A stretch of DNA of 64,000 nt from Paenibacillus sp. 481 (GTDB taxonomy: Bacteria > Bacillota > Bacilli > Paenibacillales > Paenibacillaceae). Numbering within the stretch: position 1 is the stretch's first letter; each line of letters opens with the position of its first letter. The translations under genes and the position numbers were made by a program. The notes under the pieces are model-generated. The model was not told the origin of the DNA. It did no database searches and was given only the letters and a program-made list of their open reading frames with translations. This document shows positions 27,626 to 37,700 of the stretch, one piece after another. Where the stretch lies: contig NZ_CP075175.1 of the NCBI RefSeq assembly GCF_021223605.1, forward strand, positions 5,349,501 to 5,413,500, given 5' to 3'.

Positions 27626-28585
27626 TTACTTGGCAAATGTGTCTGCTTCAGCAAAAAAATACAATTGAGCTAGCAGGTCTTCACCTAAATAATGAAAAAT
27701 ATTGGACGCCCCAGCGTCCCCACCGTGCAAAATTTCCATATGAAAGCTGACCATATTGACGACATGTACAATAAAATCATCCGCATACCCTAGCTCTTTC
27801 AGAACATGACAGGCGATGCTGGCAGATACATGTTCGTGGCCATAATAAGAATAATACCCGCGCGCCTGTTTCCATACTTTGCAAAATGGTTTACCCGCAT
27901 CGTGAAACAGCGCTGTTAACTGCATAGCCAGCAGATGATCACCTTCATAAAAGACATGGATATACTCCAGAACCGCATGAGTATGCTCGGACAACGTTTT
28001 CGAATGATGAGGGTTCTCCTGATCATATCCCAGCATGACACGAAATACGGGAGACTTGGACAAATAGCTAAACAGCGCATCATGACTAGGCTTACTCGCA
28101 AGCAGTTGCTCCAATTCGGATCGCTTGAGCATCGTATTTGCGGGAGTGTGAACGATATGCAAGTCACGAAATCCTTCGCCAAGCACAGGGAACTCGAAAT
28201 TTTTCGCATACTTGGTCATAATCGTGTCATCGATTCTACGCTTTCTCGCCTGTATTCGTTCCCTCGCCACTTCATAAGGGGTGTTGCATACATAGCATTC
28301 AACCGGAACGTTCTTAAATCTCTTCAAGAACTTCAGCCTACGGTCACGGCTGACATTCGTCGCGTCAAATACGACATTTCGTCCCGACTCAAGCGCATGC
28401 TCAATCTCCGTAAAAGCTGCATCGAAGACCAAATACGTGTTTTTTTGCTTGGACTCGCTTCCAAATAATCTTTCCCGAATGGAGTCCGTTGCAACAAGGA
28501 CGGCTCTTTGCTGTTTGCACAATTGTTTGGCATAGTGGCTTTTACCGCTGCCTGGAATACCGACAAGCATGTGTATCGTATTCAT
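27626..28585 (-). CDS. polynucleotide kinase fused to HD-domain phosphatase (RNA end healing)
   Basis: 319 residues. N-terminal P-loop kinase: GIPGSGKS (9-16), Asp34 in VATDSIRERL, FDATNVSRDRR (74-83) and a basic lid QARKRR, as in Pnk/CLP1-like 5'-OH kinases. C-terminal HD domain: EHTHAVLEY (200-208), FHDAGKP with HD at 228-229, YYGHEHV and a later FHMEIL, typical of 2',3'-phosphoesterase HD proteins. Together they convert 2',3'-cyclic-P and 5'-OH ends into ligatable ends for the ligase next door. GGAGGTG before the ATG. Domain order is the reverse of the HD-Pnk enzyme described from Runella. Confidence 0.87.
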   Translation of the reverse strand: MNTIHMLVGIPGSGKSHYAKQLCKQQRAVLVATDSIRERLFGSESKQKNTYLVFDAAFTEIEHALESGRNVVFDATNVSRDRRLKFLKRFKNVPVECYVCNTPYEVARERIQARKRRIDDTIMTKYAKNFEFPVLGEGFRDLHIVHTPANTMLKRSELEQLLASKPSHDALFSYLSKSPVFRVMLGYDQENPHHSKTLSEHTHAVLEYIHVFYEGDHLLAMQLTALFHDAGKPFCKVWKQARGYYSYYGHEHVSASIACHVLKELGYADDFIVHVVNMVSFHMEILHGGDAGASNIFHYLGEDLLAQLYFFAEADTFAK

Positions 28586-28894
28586 TTGTTATCACCTCCG
28601 TTCGTTAGATATGAAACAATTCCAGCGTATGCCTCACACCTAATATTGTCAACTAAAAACTGCTCAATCCGTGCATACATGTCCCCCAATCCAGTCCTGC
28701 CGAAGGCACTCAGATTGCTAGAATAAAGCAAAAAAAGCCCGCTGTGGGCTTTACTCGCATTCGTTTGCTAGCTATTTATGTCCGCCTGGACGAGAAGCTT
28801 AACGAGTACACAGCCCGTACGTGTAACGAGGCTTCCGCTTCATGCCAGCAGCCTCGCTCGTTATCGTTTCTAATCTAGTGGAAATAGCGTGATT
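28586..28894. other. intergenic region
   Basis: Holds the lyase terminator and the promoter of the RNA repair operon. No gene seen. Confidence 0.5.
28730..28752 (-). terminator. terminator after polysaccharide lyase
   Basis: AAAGCCC (28734-28740) pairs with GGGCTTT (28746-28752). A T run follows on the minus strand. Confidence 0.75.
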
Positions 28895-29665
28895 TTATTT
28901 GACCCAGTATTTAATATCACGGAACTTAATTTGTGAAGTTCCCTTGACACCGTAAACACCGTTCTTAAAGTGACGTGTTGCCGGTCCCCGGTCCTTCTCT
29001 GTGAGTACCAGTTTATCATCAGCATAAACCTTGATGACTCCCGTATTCGCATTGTGTGCAACTTTAAGGTTCCACCATTTATCATAAACGTTTGATTTGA
29101 TAAGCGCACCATTTGGCGAACGATAACGTTTGACTGTGTTATCCTCGTGAACGACCAGCATAATATCGCTTGCATGCGTGCCTGCTGGTCGATCTACACG
29201 TAAAATTTGCACAACTGACGATCCAGCCGAGCCGGAAGCGATATTGACATCGGCCTCCCACATATGCTCGCCAGTCGCATACTCATGATGCCAACGCATC
29301 TCGGTTCGAGGCTCTGTTGTATTCCCTTTTTGGAAAGGTTCGTCAGTCGATTTAACCCACATGGTATGCGTATTACTTTTTGCATCATATTTGTAACGTT
29401 GATCCAATGCCAGATTCCATGGTTTTTGGATGTGATATTTAATAGGCTCCACTTGATTCCAACCGACAGTCGGTGGATCTTGCTTATTGATGTCAATTGT
29501 ACCAGCTTTGCCGTTCACAACACTGCTCTCTATCTTATTACTAGTCGTGACTGGAGCGCCGTTTGCTTGCGACTCAAATTGAAAAAGACAACTTACAAGA
29601 GACAACATAATGAGCGTGCTAATACCTTTTTTTGCGGTAAATCGGGATTGGCCTTTAACTAACAT
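28895..29665 (-). CDS. secreted polysaccharide lyase, PL7/PL20-like
   Basis: 256 residues with a signal peptide (basic start, then ISTLIMLSLVSCLF, cut near QANGA). Concanavalin-type jelly-roll lyase fold: the key Arg/Glu strand TEPRTEMRWHHEY, QILRVDRPAG, and a final strand pair GVYGVKGTSQIKFRDIKYW. Such enzymes cleave uronate-containing polymers (glucuronan, alginate) by beta-elimination; the substrate is inferred from fold only. AGGAGATG before the ATG. Monocistronic. Confidence 0.8.
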   Translation of the reverse strand: MLVKGQSRFTAKKGISTLIMLSLVSCLFQFESQANGAPVTTSNKIESSVVNGKAGTIDINKQDPPTVGWNQVEPIKYHIQKPWNLALDQRYKYDAKSNTHTMWVKSTDEPFQKGNTTEPRTEMRWHHEYATGEHMWEADVNIASGSAGSSVVQILRVDRPAGTHASDIMLVVHEDNTVKRYRSPNGALIKSNVYDKWWNLKVAHNANTGVIKVYADDKLVLTEKDRGPATRHFKNGVYGVKGTSQIKFRDIKYWVK

Positions 29666-30117
29666 CGAAAATCATCTCCTAGTTAACAAATGTTATTAAC
29701 ATGATGATATTCTAGGTGTAAGTGTCTCGAGTCTTCGTATCAAGTGCTATTTAGACTTTAAGCCACCTCTTACAACACTTCTATTTGAAACCCTTTAAAA
29801 CAAGTATAATATACCACTACAGTTAATTTCGCTCAATTTAAGATTGGCTAAAGTTATAGCGTTCCGCTTCTGTAAGCAAAATCAAGCATTAAAAAAAGCA
29901 CTTTCGCCCCATTCAGGCGTAGCGCATGATGAATGATCGTATGAACAAGCATATGATGATCGTAACCGGAAGGTATTGGCTTTATCGTGTAGTTGGGGTG
30001 GCTTCCTTATTAGCATCAGAGGAAAATGAAGCTTACAACCCGCAAATTGGTAGAGTCCTGGACTCCACCAACTGCGTCATACTACGCTTAAAGCGCTTTA
30101 AGCGCTCCAACTTCAAA
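29666..30117. other. intergenic region
   Basis: Holds the lyase promoter and, near 30087-30102, the palindrome CTTAAAGCGCTTTAAG just past the kinase-like gene. No gene seen; the 69-codon plus-strand frame at 29926 lacks a ribosome site. Confidence 0.4.
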
Positions 30118-30795
30118 CTATTTTCTGAAAAATAGCCTGCTAATTCGATCCGCAAACTCCTGCAAATTTATGTTAGAAGGATCGAGATGATAATATCCGT
30201 TTTTCACCGCATCCAATACCCAGATCGGCATCTTTTTACCCTCTATTAACGGATACACGTTGTCGTACGCCCACACGAGATGCTCCCATCGCTTGTCGTT
30301 TCCAGGCTGAATATATTCAGACACGTCGAGTACTTTACCTCGTCCGTTCTGCAACAACACATTTTTTAAGTGAATATCTCGCGGGTTAAGGCCTTTCTCC
30401 CGGACAAACGTTCGTGCTACCTCAACGTCATCTATAACTTGTCTAGGAATAGGCACACCTAAAAGTAGACAGTCGTACAACGTTAACCCACTCTCGTGGC
30501 TAATCGCTACATATTTATCTCCCGAACCATAGAACTCGGGAAAATAGGGGTTGCCTACTAAGGCAGAGTAGACTTCCATCTCCGCTTCCTTCTTAGGTAA
30601 CGCTTCTGTTGCATATAATTTATATGCATAATTAGGCATATGTTCGTAAACAAACACAGCGGCATCGGTTCCAATTCCAATGCAACGCAAATCATCCGCT
30701 TCCCCTACAATTGTTACCGGATCATTTACCCCGTTCTTAATAACCTCCATACGAGCGAGTGCGGTTTCAGCTTGCTTCCATTGTTCATTATACAT
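30118..30795 (-). CDS. protein-kinase-like protein
   Basis: 225 residues. Eukaryotic-type kinase fold shortened at both ends: GIGTDAAVFVY glycine-loop equivalent, YKLYATEAL with the Lys, catalytic loop NPRDIHLKNVLL (Asp and Asn present) and a metal site LDVSEY in place of DFG. It resembles the small YrzF/YbdM-type kinases of bacilli. Substrate unknown. GAGGTGAC before the ATG; monocistronic. Confidence 0.78.
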   Translation of the reverse strand: MYNEQWKQAETALARMEVIKNGVNDPVTIVGEADDLRCIGIGTDAAVFVYEHMPNYAYKLYATEALPKKEAEMEVYSALVGNPYFPEFYGSGDKYVAISHESGLTLYDCLLLGVPIPRQVIDDVEVARTFVREKGLNPRDIHLKNVLLQNGRGKVLDVSEYIQPGNDKRWEHLVWAYDNVYPLIEGKKMPIWVLDAVKNGYYHLDPSNINLQEFADRISRLFFRK

Positions 30796-31164
30796 GAGTC
30801 ACCTCAATTGGCTTTTACTGGACTTGAATCAGTACGATCGTACCACACTCTCGTCATAAAAGATATTTATGACCCCTTTTACTAGACAAAAAATTAGCAA
30901 ATCTGTTCCCTATGCTTACAAGTATCGTAGCAGTGCTGGATTTCCCTTGCAATCGGAAACTAGCTTTCGAGTATGGGCCATACATTTACATTGTTCCCTC
31001 AATATTCTATTATATGGGTGTTAATTCTTTTTAGCAAAACGATTTTCAAAGATGATTATAGCGTATCCGCAAAAAAATGAATGCCTGATTTTCGGCGGAC
31101 AGTCCTCAACCAGAAAGTTATAATCATAAATGGAAACAGAGATCTTCAAGTTAGGATGGTTGGA
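30796..31164. other. intergenic region between divergent genes
   Basis: Promoters for the kinase-like gene and ada. The plus-strand frame from 31081 is open but lacks a ribosome site until 31165. Nothing else recognised. Confidence 0.4.
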
Positions 31165-32217
31165 ATGATAAAAACAGAGCATAAACAAGAGTACTATCAA
31201 GCATTGATTGACAAAAATACGGACTACGAAGGTTTATTTTATGTTGGAGTCAAGACAACTGGTGTATTTTGCCGCCCGACATGTCCAGCACGAAAACCAA
31301 AGTTCGAGAACTGTGAGTTTTACGAAACGGCCAAACAGGCACTGTTGGCTTCATTTCGCCCTTGTAAGCGATGTCGTCCCCTTTCCCATCCTAACCAAGT
31401 CTCCGAAGTCGTTCAAATGCTTGTAGAGGCTATTGAAGAGCAGCCCGAAAAACGATGGAAAGACATGGACTTTCGGCAGTTGTCTATAGATGCTTCGACA
31501 GCACGTCGTCAATTTAAAAAACGATTTGGGATGACATTCGTTGAATACGCACGCGCACGACGCATGGGTATAGCCATGAAACAAATAAGGGCGGGGGAAA
31601 ATGTGATCGAGGCACAACTTACAGCCGGATACGAATCAAGCAGCGGTTTCAGGGATGCATTTTCGCGTATTATGGGCTCAGCTCCGAGTCTGATGGGGAG
31701 TAGTAATATTCTGAAAGCATCATGGTTGGATACGCCGCTAGGTCCAATGGTCGCCATTGCGGATGACGAAGCCCTCTATTTGTTAGAATTTGTGGATCGC
31801 CGGGGATTGGAGCGAGAGGTGGAACGGCTTAGGCAGAGAACTAAATCTGCGATTATTCCCGGTTACACACAGCCAATTCATTCGATAGAGCATGAATTGA
31901 ATCAATATTTTGATGGGAAATTAACACATTTCCTGACACCCGTTTGTTATCTGGGATCGCCATTTCAACAGAAAGTATGGGAACAATTGAGACAAATCCC
32001 TATCGGTGAAACCCGATCATACTTAGAGTTAGCAACTACGATCGGTAGACCTACTGCTTTTCGTGCCGTTGCGCAGGCAAACGGGGCGAATCAACTCGCC
32101 ATCATGGTTCCGTGTCATCGTGTCATCAACTCGAATGGAGATCTTGCAGGCTACGGCGGTGGCATAGCACGTAAACAGTGGCTCATTAACCATGAAAAAC
32201 AAATTGGCAACAAATAA
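31165..32217 (+). CDS. ada: Ada: methylphosphotriester-sensing activator fused to O6-methylguanine methyltransferase
   Basis: 350 residues from the ATG at 31165 (TTAGGA eight bases upstream; the ATG at 31156 is possible). The Zn-Cys4 N-Ada domain has GVFCRPTCPARKP and FRPCKRCRP, with the methyl-accepting Cys in FCRPTC. An AraC-type DNA-binding part follows (MDFRQLSIDASTARRQFKKRFGMTF). The C-terminus is the methyltransferase with PCHRVINSNGDLAGYGGG, the accepting Cys in PCHR. It activates its own promoter when N-Ada is methylated. In B. subtilis these parts are split (AdaA/AdaB); here they are fused. Confidence 0.95.
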   Translation: MIKTEHKQEYYQALIDKNTDYEGLFYVGVKTTGVFCRPTCPARKPKFENCEFYETAKQALLASFRPCKRCRPLSHPNQVSEVVQMLVEAIEEQPEKRWKDMDFRQLSIDASTARRQFKKRFGMTFVEYARARRMGIAMKQIRAGENVIEAQLTAGYESSSGFRDAFSRIMGSAPSLMGSSNILKASWLDTPLGPMVAIADDEALYLLEFVDRRGLEREVERLRQRTKSAIIPGYTQPIHSIEHELNQYFDGKLTHFLTPVCYLGSPFQQKVWEQLRQIPIGETRSYLELATTIGRPTAFRAVAQANGANQLAIMVPCHRVINSNGDLAGYGGGIARKQWLINHEKQIGNK

Positions 32218-32234
32218 AAGACTCACTTATTCAT

Positions 32235-32282
32235 GCTGTGACTCCACTTCGATCATGCGAAGGTTTTAAGCGGAGTCACAGC
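32235..32282. repeat. inverted repeat after ada
   Basis: GCTGTGACTCC (32235-32245) pairs with GGAGTCACAGC (32272-32282), with an inner CTTCG/CGAAG hairpin. No T run on either side, so it is either a weak terminator or an mRNA 3'-end structure between convergent genes. Confidence 0.75.
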
Positions 32283-32326
32283 TAAGTCGTCGTTCAAGCG
32301 TTAATGTTCTTCACTCTAATCCGATT

Positions 32327-33112
32327 TCAAAGCTTGGACTGTGCAGCATGAATGATGCCTCGAATATTCCCCTCCCATTCATACACCTTCTTCTGCGACG
32401 CAAGAATGAAATGAAGCTTGCCAACGATCTGTTTCAATTGTCCAGCAGCCGTCAAAGCATCTCCTTGTTTAATGGCTGCTGCATAGCGTTTGTTGGCTGC
32501 AACTTTATGCTTGTTCAGCTCTGTTATTTTTTTGTGCTCGGCTGTTATTTGTTTCTTTAGCGTTTGCATCGGCACTAACGTATGTCTAACCATTTTGGCT
32601 TTCGCGGAAGCCTGCTTTCTCGCAGCTGTTAATGCATCTTTGCGCAACTTGATCTCCTTGCGCGCCGTTTGAGCGGAAGCCTTTATCCGATTCCGCTGAA
32701 GATCTAATACGAGAGCAGACTTATTATCTTTGCGTTTCTTGGCCTCTGTGGCCTTCTTACCCAGCTCCGTATATTTCGCCAGCAGAGGCGCGTATTTTGT
32801 CTGAACGTGATCTGCCTCCAGCTTCAACTTGTCAAGCTTGGCCTTGTCGATGAGCTGTATGTTCATACTGATTTCTTTATGTTTTTTGCTATTTTGCTCG
32901 CGCAATGTTTGCACTTTCTGTTTCTCTTGTGTGTTAGCTAACTCCAACGCGCTAAAGCTGTCATGCAATTGTTCAATGGTCGTTAGCGCTGCATCCCACT
33001 CGGTATTTGAAGCTGCCGCGTAAGCGGGGGTGGCCACAAGTAGTAGGAAACATATCGTAACAACCGTTACTCCTTGCATAAAGCCGTTATAAACTGCTCT
33101 TCGTTCTAACAA
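32327..33112 (-). CDS. exported coiled-coil protein of unknown function
   Basis: 261 residues. The TTG at 33112 is preferred because GGGAG lies upstream; the internal ATG at residue 12 has no site. Signal peptide with cut after TPAYA. The mature part is Lys/Ala/Gln-rich helix, probably coiled coil from about 45 to 230, with many KK and heptad-like leucines. No known domain. It may be a cell-wall-associated or spore-related structural protein. Monocistronic. Confidence 0.75.
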   Translation of the reverse strand: MLERRAVYNGFMQGVTVVTICFLLLVATPAYAAASNTEWDAALTTIEQLHDSFSALELANTQEKQKVQTLREQNSKKHKEISMNIQLIDKAKLDKLKLEADHVQTKYAPLLAKYTELGKKATEAKKRKDNKSALVLDLQRNRIKASAQTARKEIKLRKDALTAARKQASAKAKMVRHTLVPMQTLKKQITAEHKKITELNKHKVAANKRYAAAIKQGDALTAAGQLKQIVGKLHFILASQKKVYEWEGNIRGIIHAAQSKL

Positions 33113-33154
33113 CTAATCATCTCCCTTATCCAATGTGAATCTCAAAAGAAGCGC

Positions 33155-33204
33155 AAAAAAGCACCTCACAAGAAAGGCCTATTAGCCTATCCTGCGAGGT
33201 GCTT
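33155..33204 (-). terminator. terminator after GNAT gene
   Basis: AAGCACCTC (33159-33167) pairs with GAGGTGCTT (33196-33204), with a nested AGGC/GCCT. A T run follows on the minus strand. Confidence 0.85.
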
Positions 33205-33257
33205 CGCCCGCACTTCAGTTTGATTTGACAATAGTATATATTCGATCTCCTAAAATG

Positions 33258-33920
33258 TCAACTTTTCTCAAACAAGTCGACTGTAACTGCCCTGCTGGTG
33301 CTCTCCGGCACAACTGGCTTGCTCATATAGTGAACGGCCCTAAAGCCTGCCCTCGCTGTAGTAGCACCAAATGTTTTCGTACCCGTACATACAAATCCGA
33401 TTCGTTCGTACAACTTGCGAGCCTGTGGATTCGTGTCGATCACCTCTAGCACAACATTTTTTTTGCCCGTTTCCGACGCGACTTGCATGACTTTGTTCAA
33501 CAGCTTGCTTCCGACTCCCAACCCTCTTGCCTCACTCGCAACCGAGATGGAATCGATCCGCAGTTCGTTCTCCTTAGGGCTACTATTAAAGTAGTCGTAG
33601 ATTTTGTAAGAAGCATACCGCCACACGGCACCGAACCAACCGAATGTTTTCACAAATGAGTCTAACGTAACACGGATGTAGGGCTCTGCATCCTTTTGCA
33701 GTCCAACCATTCCGATAACTCGACCCTCTTTGATGGCATAAAAACCTTTCTCAATCGTCATAGTTCTACTTAGGAAGGCGATGGCTAGCTGCGGCTTATC
33801 GGTAAACAGCCACAAATTGTTCAACTTAACCTTGAAAGCCTCGTAGTAAATGCCTGCTGCTTCCTCCGTCTGCTCACTCGTCAGAACATTCGTGATTGTC
33901 AATTCGCTTTGCTCAGCCAT
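33258..33920 (-). CDS. GNAT-family N-acetyltransferase
   Basis: 220 residues. The acetyl-CoA loop is seen as SVASEARGLGVGSKLLNKVM (about 125-145), followed by NVVLEVIDTNPQARKLYERIGFVCTGTK, the usual GNAT motifs A and B. Substrate unknown. AAGGAGG before the ATG. Monocistronic, with a strong terminator. Confidence 0.88.
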   Translation of the reverse strand: MAEQSELTITNVLTSEQTEEAAGIYYEAFKVKLNNLWLFTDKPQLAIAFLSRTMTIEKGFYAIKEGRVIGMVGLQKDAEPYIRVTLDSFVKTFGWFGAVWRYASYKIYDYFNSSPKENELRIDSISVASEARGLGVGSKLLNKVMQVASETGKKNVVLEVIDTNPQARKLYERIGFVCTGTKTFGATTARAGFRAVHYMSKPVVPESTSRAVTVDLFEKS

Positions 33921-34223
33921 CTTCTATTCCTCCTTAACAAGTTACCCGTTTTGATAGTATAAGCCTTTTGAGAAAAATCTCAGCAGCGGGCAAGGTCTGC
34001 AATGATAACTCATGCTTCATATACCCATTTCCATTTTCATTCGTAATTGCACGTACTTCTCCAGCAGTAGTTGACTGTATCCTAGGTAACAGTTATACAA
34101 GCTTTACTATAGATTGAATTATCCCAATAAGCTGGTAAACTACCTCCGGCATACGAACGAACATCTGAGTGCTGATGCTTTGAAAAGGACATACCTCTTC
34201 AACTTATCGTAGTCTGACTTTAT
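33921..34223. other. intergenic region
   Basis: 303 bases with no recognisable gene, hairpin terminator or repeat. Contains the presumed promoter of the GNAT gene. Confidence 0.4.
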
Positions 34224-34694
34224 TCAAAATGAATGTTGTTCGGCTTCTTCCTCATCAACCAGTCTTGCAGCAAATTCAGCAAAATCGATAGCTACTTCTC
34301 TAACGTTCTCCTCCATAAGCTGCTGTGCCTCTTCCGGCGTATCACTTTCACTCTCCGCGTCTTCGCGCACGATCGCTTCCTCATGGTCCATCAGTACTAC
34401 AGATGGAGAAGTAGGGTTCGTTCGGTAATCAAGCAGGTAGTTATTGCCGCTGCTAACACTCCAGGCGATGGGAATCAGTTTCATCGGATCGGGATTTACA
34501 TCGTCCACCAAACTCCGGGTTGTTGCAATGAATTTCCCATCTAGATCAGAAAAACGAACTTCCCAATCTGTGAAATCTTCGGTTTCTGTAAAATTAAAGC
34601 TCTTCCCAGATGATAATTCCAGAAAGCTCAAATACTCCGGCGGAAAAACGACTCCATAGTGCTGTTCGATTTCTTGAATAGAATTACTTTTCAT
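34224..34694 (-). CDS. small SMI1/KNR4-family protein
   Basis: 156 residues from the ATG at 34694 (AAGGAGGG upstream). SUKH fold throughout: IQEIEQHYGVVFPPEYLSFLELSSG at the start, LIPIAWSVSSGNNYLLDYR in the middle, and a closing IDFAEFAARLV. Sits 100 bases downstream of the giant DUF4132-type gene in the same direction and may be co-transcribed. SUKH proteins are often immunity proteins; no partner toxin is obvious. Confidence 0.85.
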   Translation of the reverse strand: MKSNSIQEIEQHYGVVFPPEYLSFLELSSGKSFNFTETEDFTDWEVRFSDLDGKFIATTRSLVDDVNPDPMKLIPIAWSVSSGNNYLLDYRTNPTSPSVVLMDHEEAIVREDAESESDTPEEAQQLMEENVREVAIDFAEFAARLVDEEEAEQHSF

Positions 34695-34794
34695 CGTTAT
34701 CCCTCCTTCACTACACATCTGCAAATCTCAAACCAGAAAAAGAGTTATCTTTATTTGTCAATTCAAATGTTTTCTTATTGCCCATCCATTTCTT

Positions 34795-37700
34795 CTAGAG
34801 CTGCATCAAAATCTGCGGGTCTTTGATCTTGTTGTCTTCAGCCAGAAGTACAACTTTAGACAAAATCTCAGCCGTTCTCGGATCTTCATCAAGAAATGGA
34901 AGGAACAACCGACCTCGCTGCTGCGAATGCACCGGAATGATGTTCAGCGCACCTGCTCCTTGTTTATAGGCAACTCCACTGCCCAGATGCACAGCATATT
35001 CTCCAAGCTTGCCTTCAATACGAGCATAATTACCTTCAAGCTTCACATTATCCAGCTTCAGTAGGCGCAGAGATTCGCGCACGATAGCGCTCCGCAGTTC
35101 GATTGTCGTCAGGCTTGCCTCTGGATCGACACCACCCACATGTGCCACACTTACAACGAGGTCAATGTCACGCATCGTTTCTGAGAACAAAACTGGCGAA
35201 ATCTGATCCATCGGAATCGACTTATAAGATTTACGATCCAAGAATTCCACCGTCTCTAGTGTCGGTGCCTCTATGTCGGCAGGTGAGAACCAGTCTGCCA
35301 TAGCATACACGGTGGCAATTATATTTTTTTGATGGCTCACCTTCTGTAGGCCTTCCTCATAACTGACCGTCCAACCGCGACCGCGCAATAGCGCCACCGT
35401 TTTACTCGGCTGGACCTGATGACCGGAATAACGCCGCGATTTCATTTTTCCTGCTCGTTCATCGGCATTCACAAGATACAACTCACGGAACACCTGCTTA
35501 AACGGCTGACGGATGCCCCGTTCAAACACATCCCGCTGGTATTCGCTCCAATCGCCGCTTTCATACAGATGCAGCGGGTGGGCGATCATAATCTCATCCT
35601 TATCCGCAACGAGGTGGGCTGCACCAGACGTATCCTCCAGTTGATACAAGCCGTCTGCTGTTTTCATGAAATAACCGAGCTGATTCCCAGCTTTAAATAC
35701 AAGCGTGCGCAGTAGTGGCTGGATAATCGGATTGCTCAGCAGAGCTGCTAACTCACTGACGGTAAAGCAGTTCTCCTCTTCCATTGAACGCTCTAACTCC
35801 CGCTTGGCACGGCGATACTGTTCGGTAAGATCGGATTTCACGTCCTTTAATTCAGCAACATATTCGTCTTTTTTGAACCGTGCAGGCACAGATTTCAAGG
35901 TCTTTCCTTTACTTGTCACTTCAAGTTCGGTATTTCCTTCTTCATCAATCTTAAGACGAATATGTGTATCCTCGTCCAGAGGACGGGACTCGAACAGACT
36001 TTCCAGCTTTTCCAGCTTTCGAGCTTCCATATCCCAGGTCAGCCGAGTCACATCGGCATACCCTGCACTTCTTGCCAGATTGCCAAATGCAATCCCTGCA
36101 ACGATTCCCTCGCTGGCTCGGCGCTGGGCTCCATATTCACGACTTTGCTTGATAAACAACTGAATGAAATCAAAGCGCTCACGCAAATCTTGCTTTGGAT
36201 CTGATCCAAGTGGAATAAGGCTATAAGCTAGCAAATGATCTTTATTTCGCTTCCCCGTTACGGACTGCTTCATGTCTTCGAGCTGCAATTGGCCGAGCAC
36301 CGCGTCAGCGAACATCTGTGAGCGTCGGTGGTTCGCGCCGGCAGAAATATATTTGGCACAATCGTAGAGCAGCTTAAAGCGCTCCTCGCCGAGTGAATGA
36401 TATGCTTCTTCAAACCATTTCACATCAAATGCGCCATCATTGAACTCCTGTGGTGCAATCGGCGAATAATGAGCCACAATCGTTTCCTTTTCCGCCGAAA
36501 AAGTTTCGTTAATATGAGCATGGAAATACCAAGCGGCACTGCGCAGCCCTTCCCACCCTAAATGCTTTGCAATAATCTCCATCCATTGCGGCGCATACAT
36601 GGCAGCTTCGAGCAAGCGTTTTTCCGTAATTCCCGTACCAAGGAGCATCTGTCCAAGCTTCTGTTCATCGTCACCTTCTCGCGGATAGCAAATCTTCAAA
36701 AGATGGCTCAGCGATTCTTTCTTCGTAATCTGGTCGCCATAGCCATAATAATAACCGCGTACAAACGTTTCGCCGCCTAAACTGGTCAGAATGTAGATGA
36801 AGGATTCCATCCCCTGAATACGTTCGAATGACATGGTATAAGTACTTGCTGCTGTGGTCAGATCTCCACGCACGAGTTCGATATCAAGCAGGCGGGAAAC
36901 GATCCGCTCCCGTAAAGCTAGCAGCTTCTCGCTTCTATTTACTTGAGAATCATGGGGAGTAGTCAAGGCCCGCATGTGACTGCGAACATCTCTGCCCAAC
37001 AGTTCTTTACAAAGTTCATTTTCCCCGATAATACCAAGTGTGTATGCTTTAAAATACTGATCCCCATGCATGACTGAACAATTTGATTTTTTGATTTCTT
37101 GTATTAACACATCATACTGATAAACCGTTTGGAAGAGAGAACGGTATGATTCCTTGTTATATACACGGGATCGTAAAATAGAATACCAAGGCGATGCCAC
37201 GACGAATAAAGTCGGTTTATCTTGGTCTGGCAATTCATTAAGATCACTAACTATCATCTTGGCGAGGGCTCCATTTGCGACTTCAAAGGTATCACTTCGC
37301 TCGCTGTCCTTGAAGAAGGCCCCAACCAATGTCTTAACCTGTTCGGTATAGCGCAAATTGGCATACAATGTCTGTATCTTCACAATGCGTTCCAGTGGAA
37401 TCATCCGCTCCACATAACATTTCCGTTCGTTTTCAAGCAGTTTGGTCCGTCTCATGACATTATAATCCATAGTAGATGAGAAACTATGATAGTGCTCATA
37501 TAGCGTTCCGCTTAAATCTCCTATCAATGTACAGTAATAGAGCTGCATCAACTCACTTGATTCCAAGCCGCTGTTCAAGAGGTAATTCTGCCATTGTTCA
37601 GTCAGCGGATAGTTGCTCAGAACGTTCCGCGTTTCAAAGTTATCGTTATCAATTGGATCTTCAGATCTCTGATACGACAAGGCTCTTAATGTTACTCCCA

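Noticed and set aside
31081..31164. Longer N-terminus of Ada from the ATG at 31081
   Set aside because: No ribosome site; the extra 28 residues fall outside the Ada domain, while 31165 has an acceptable site.
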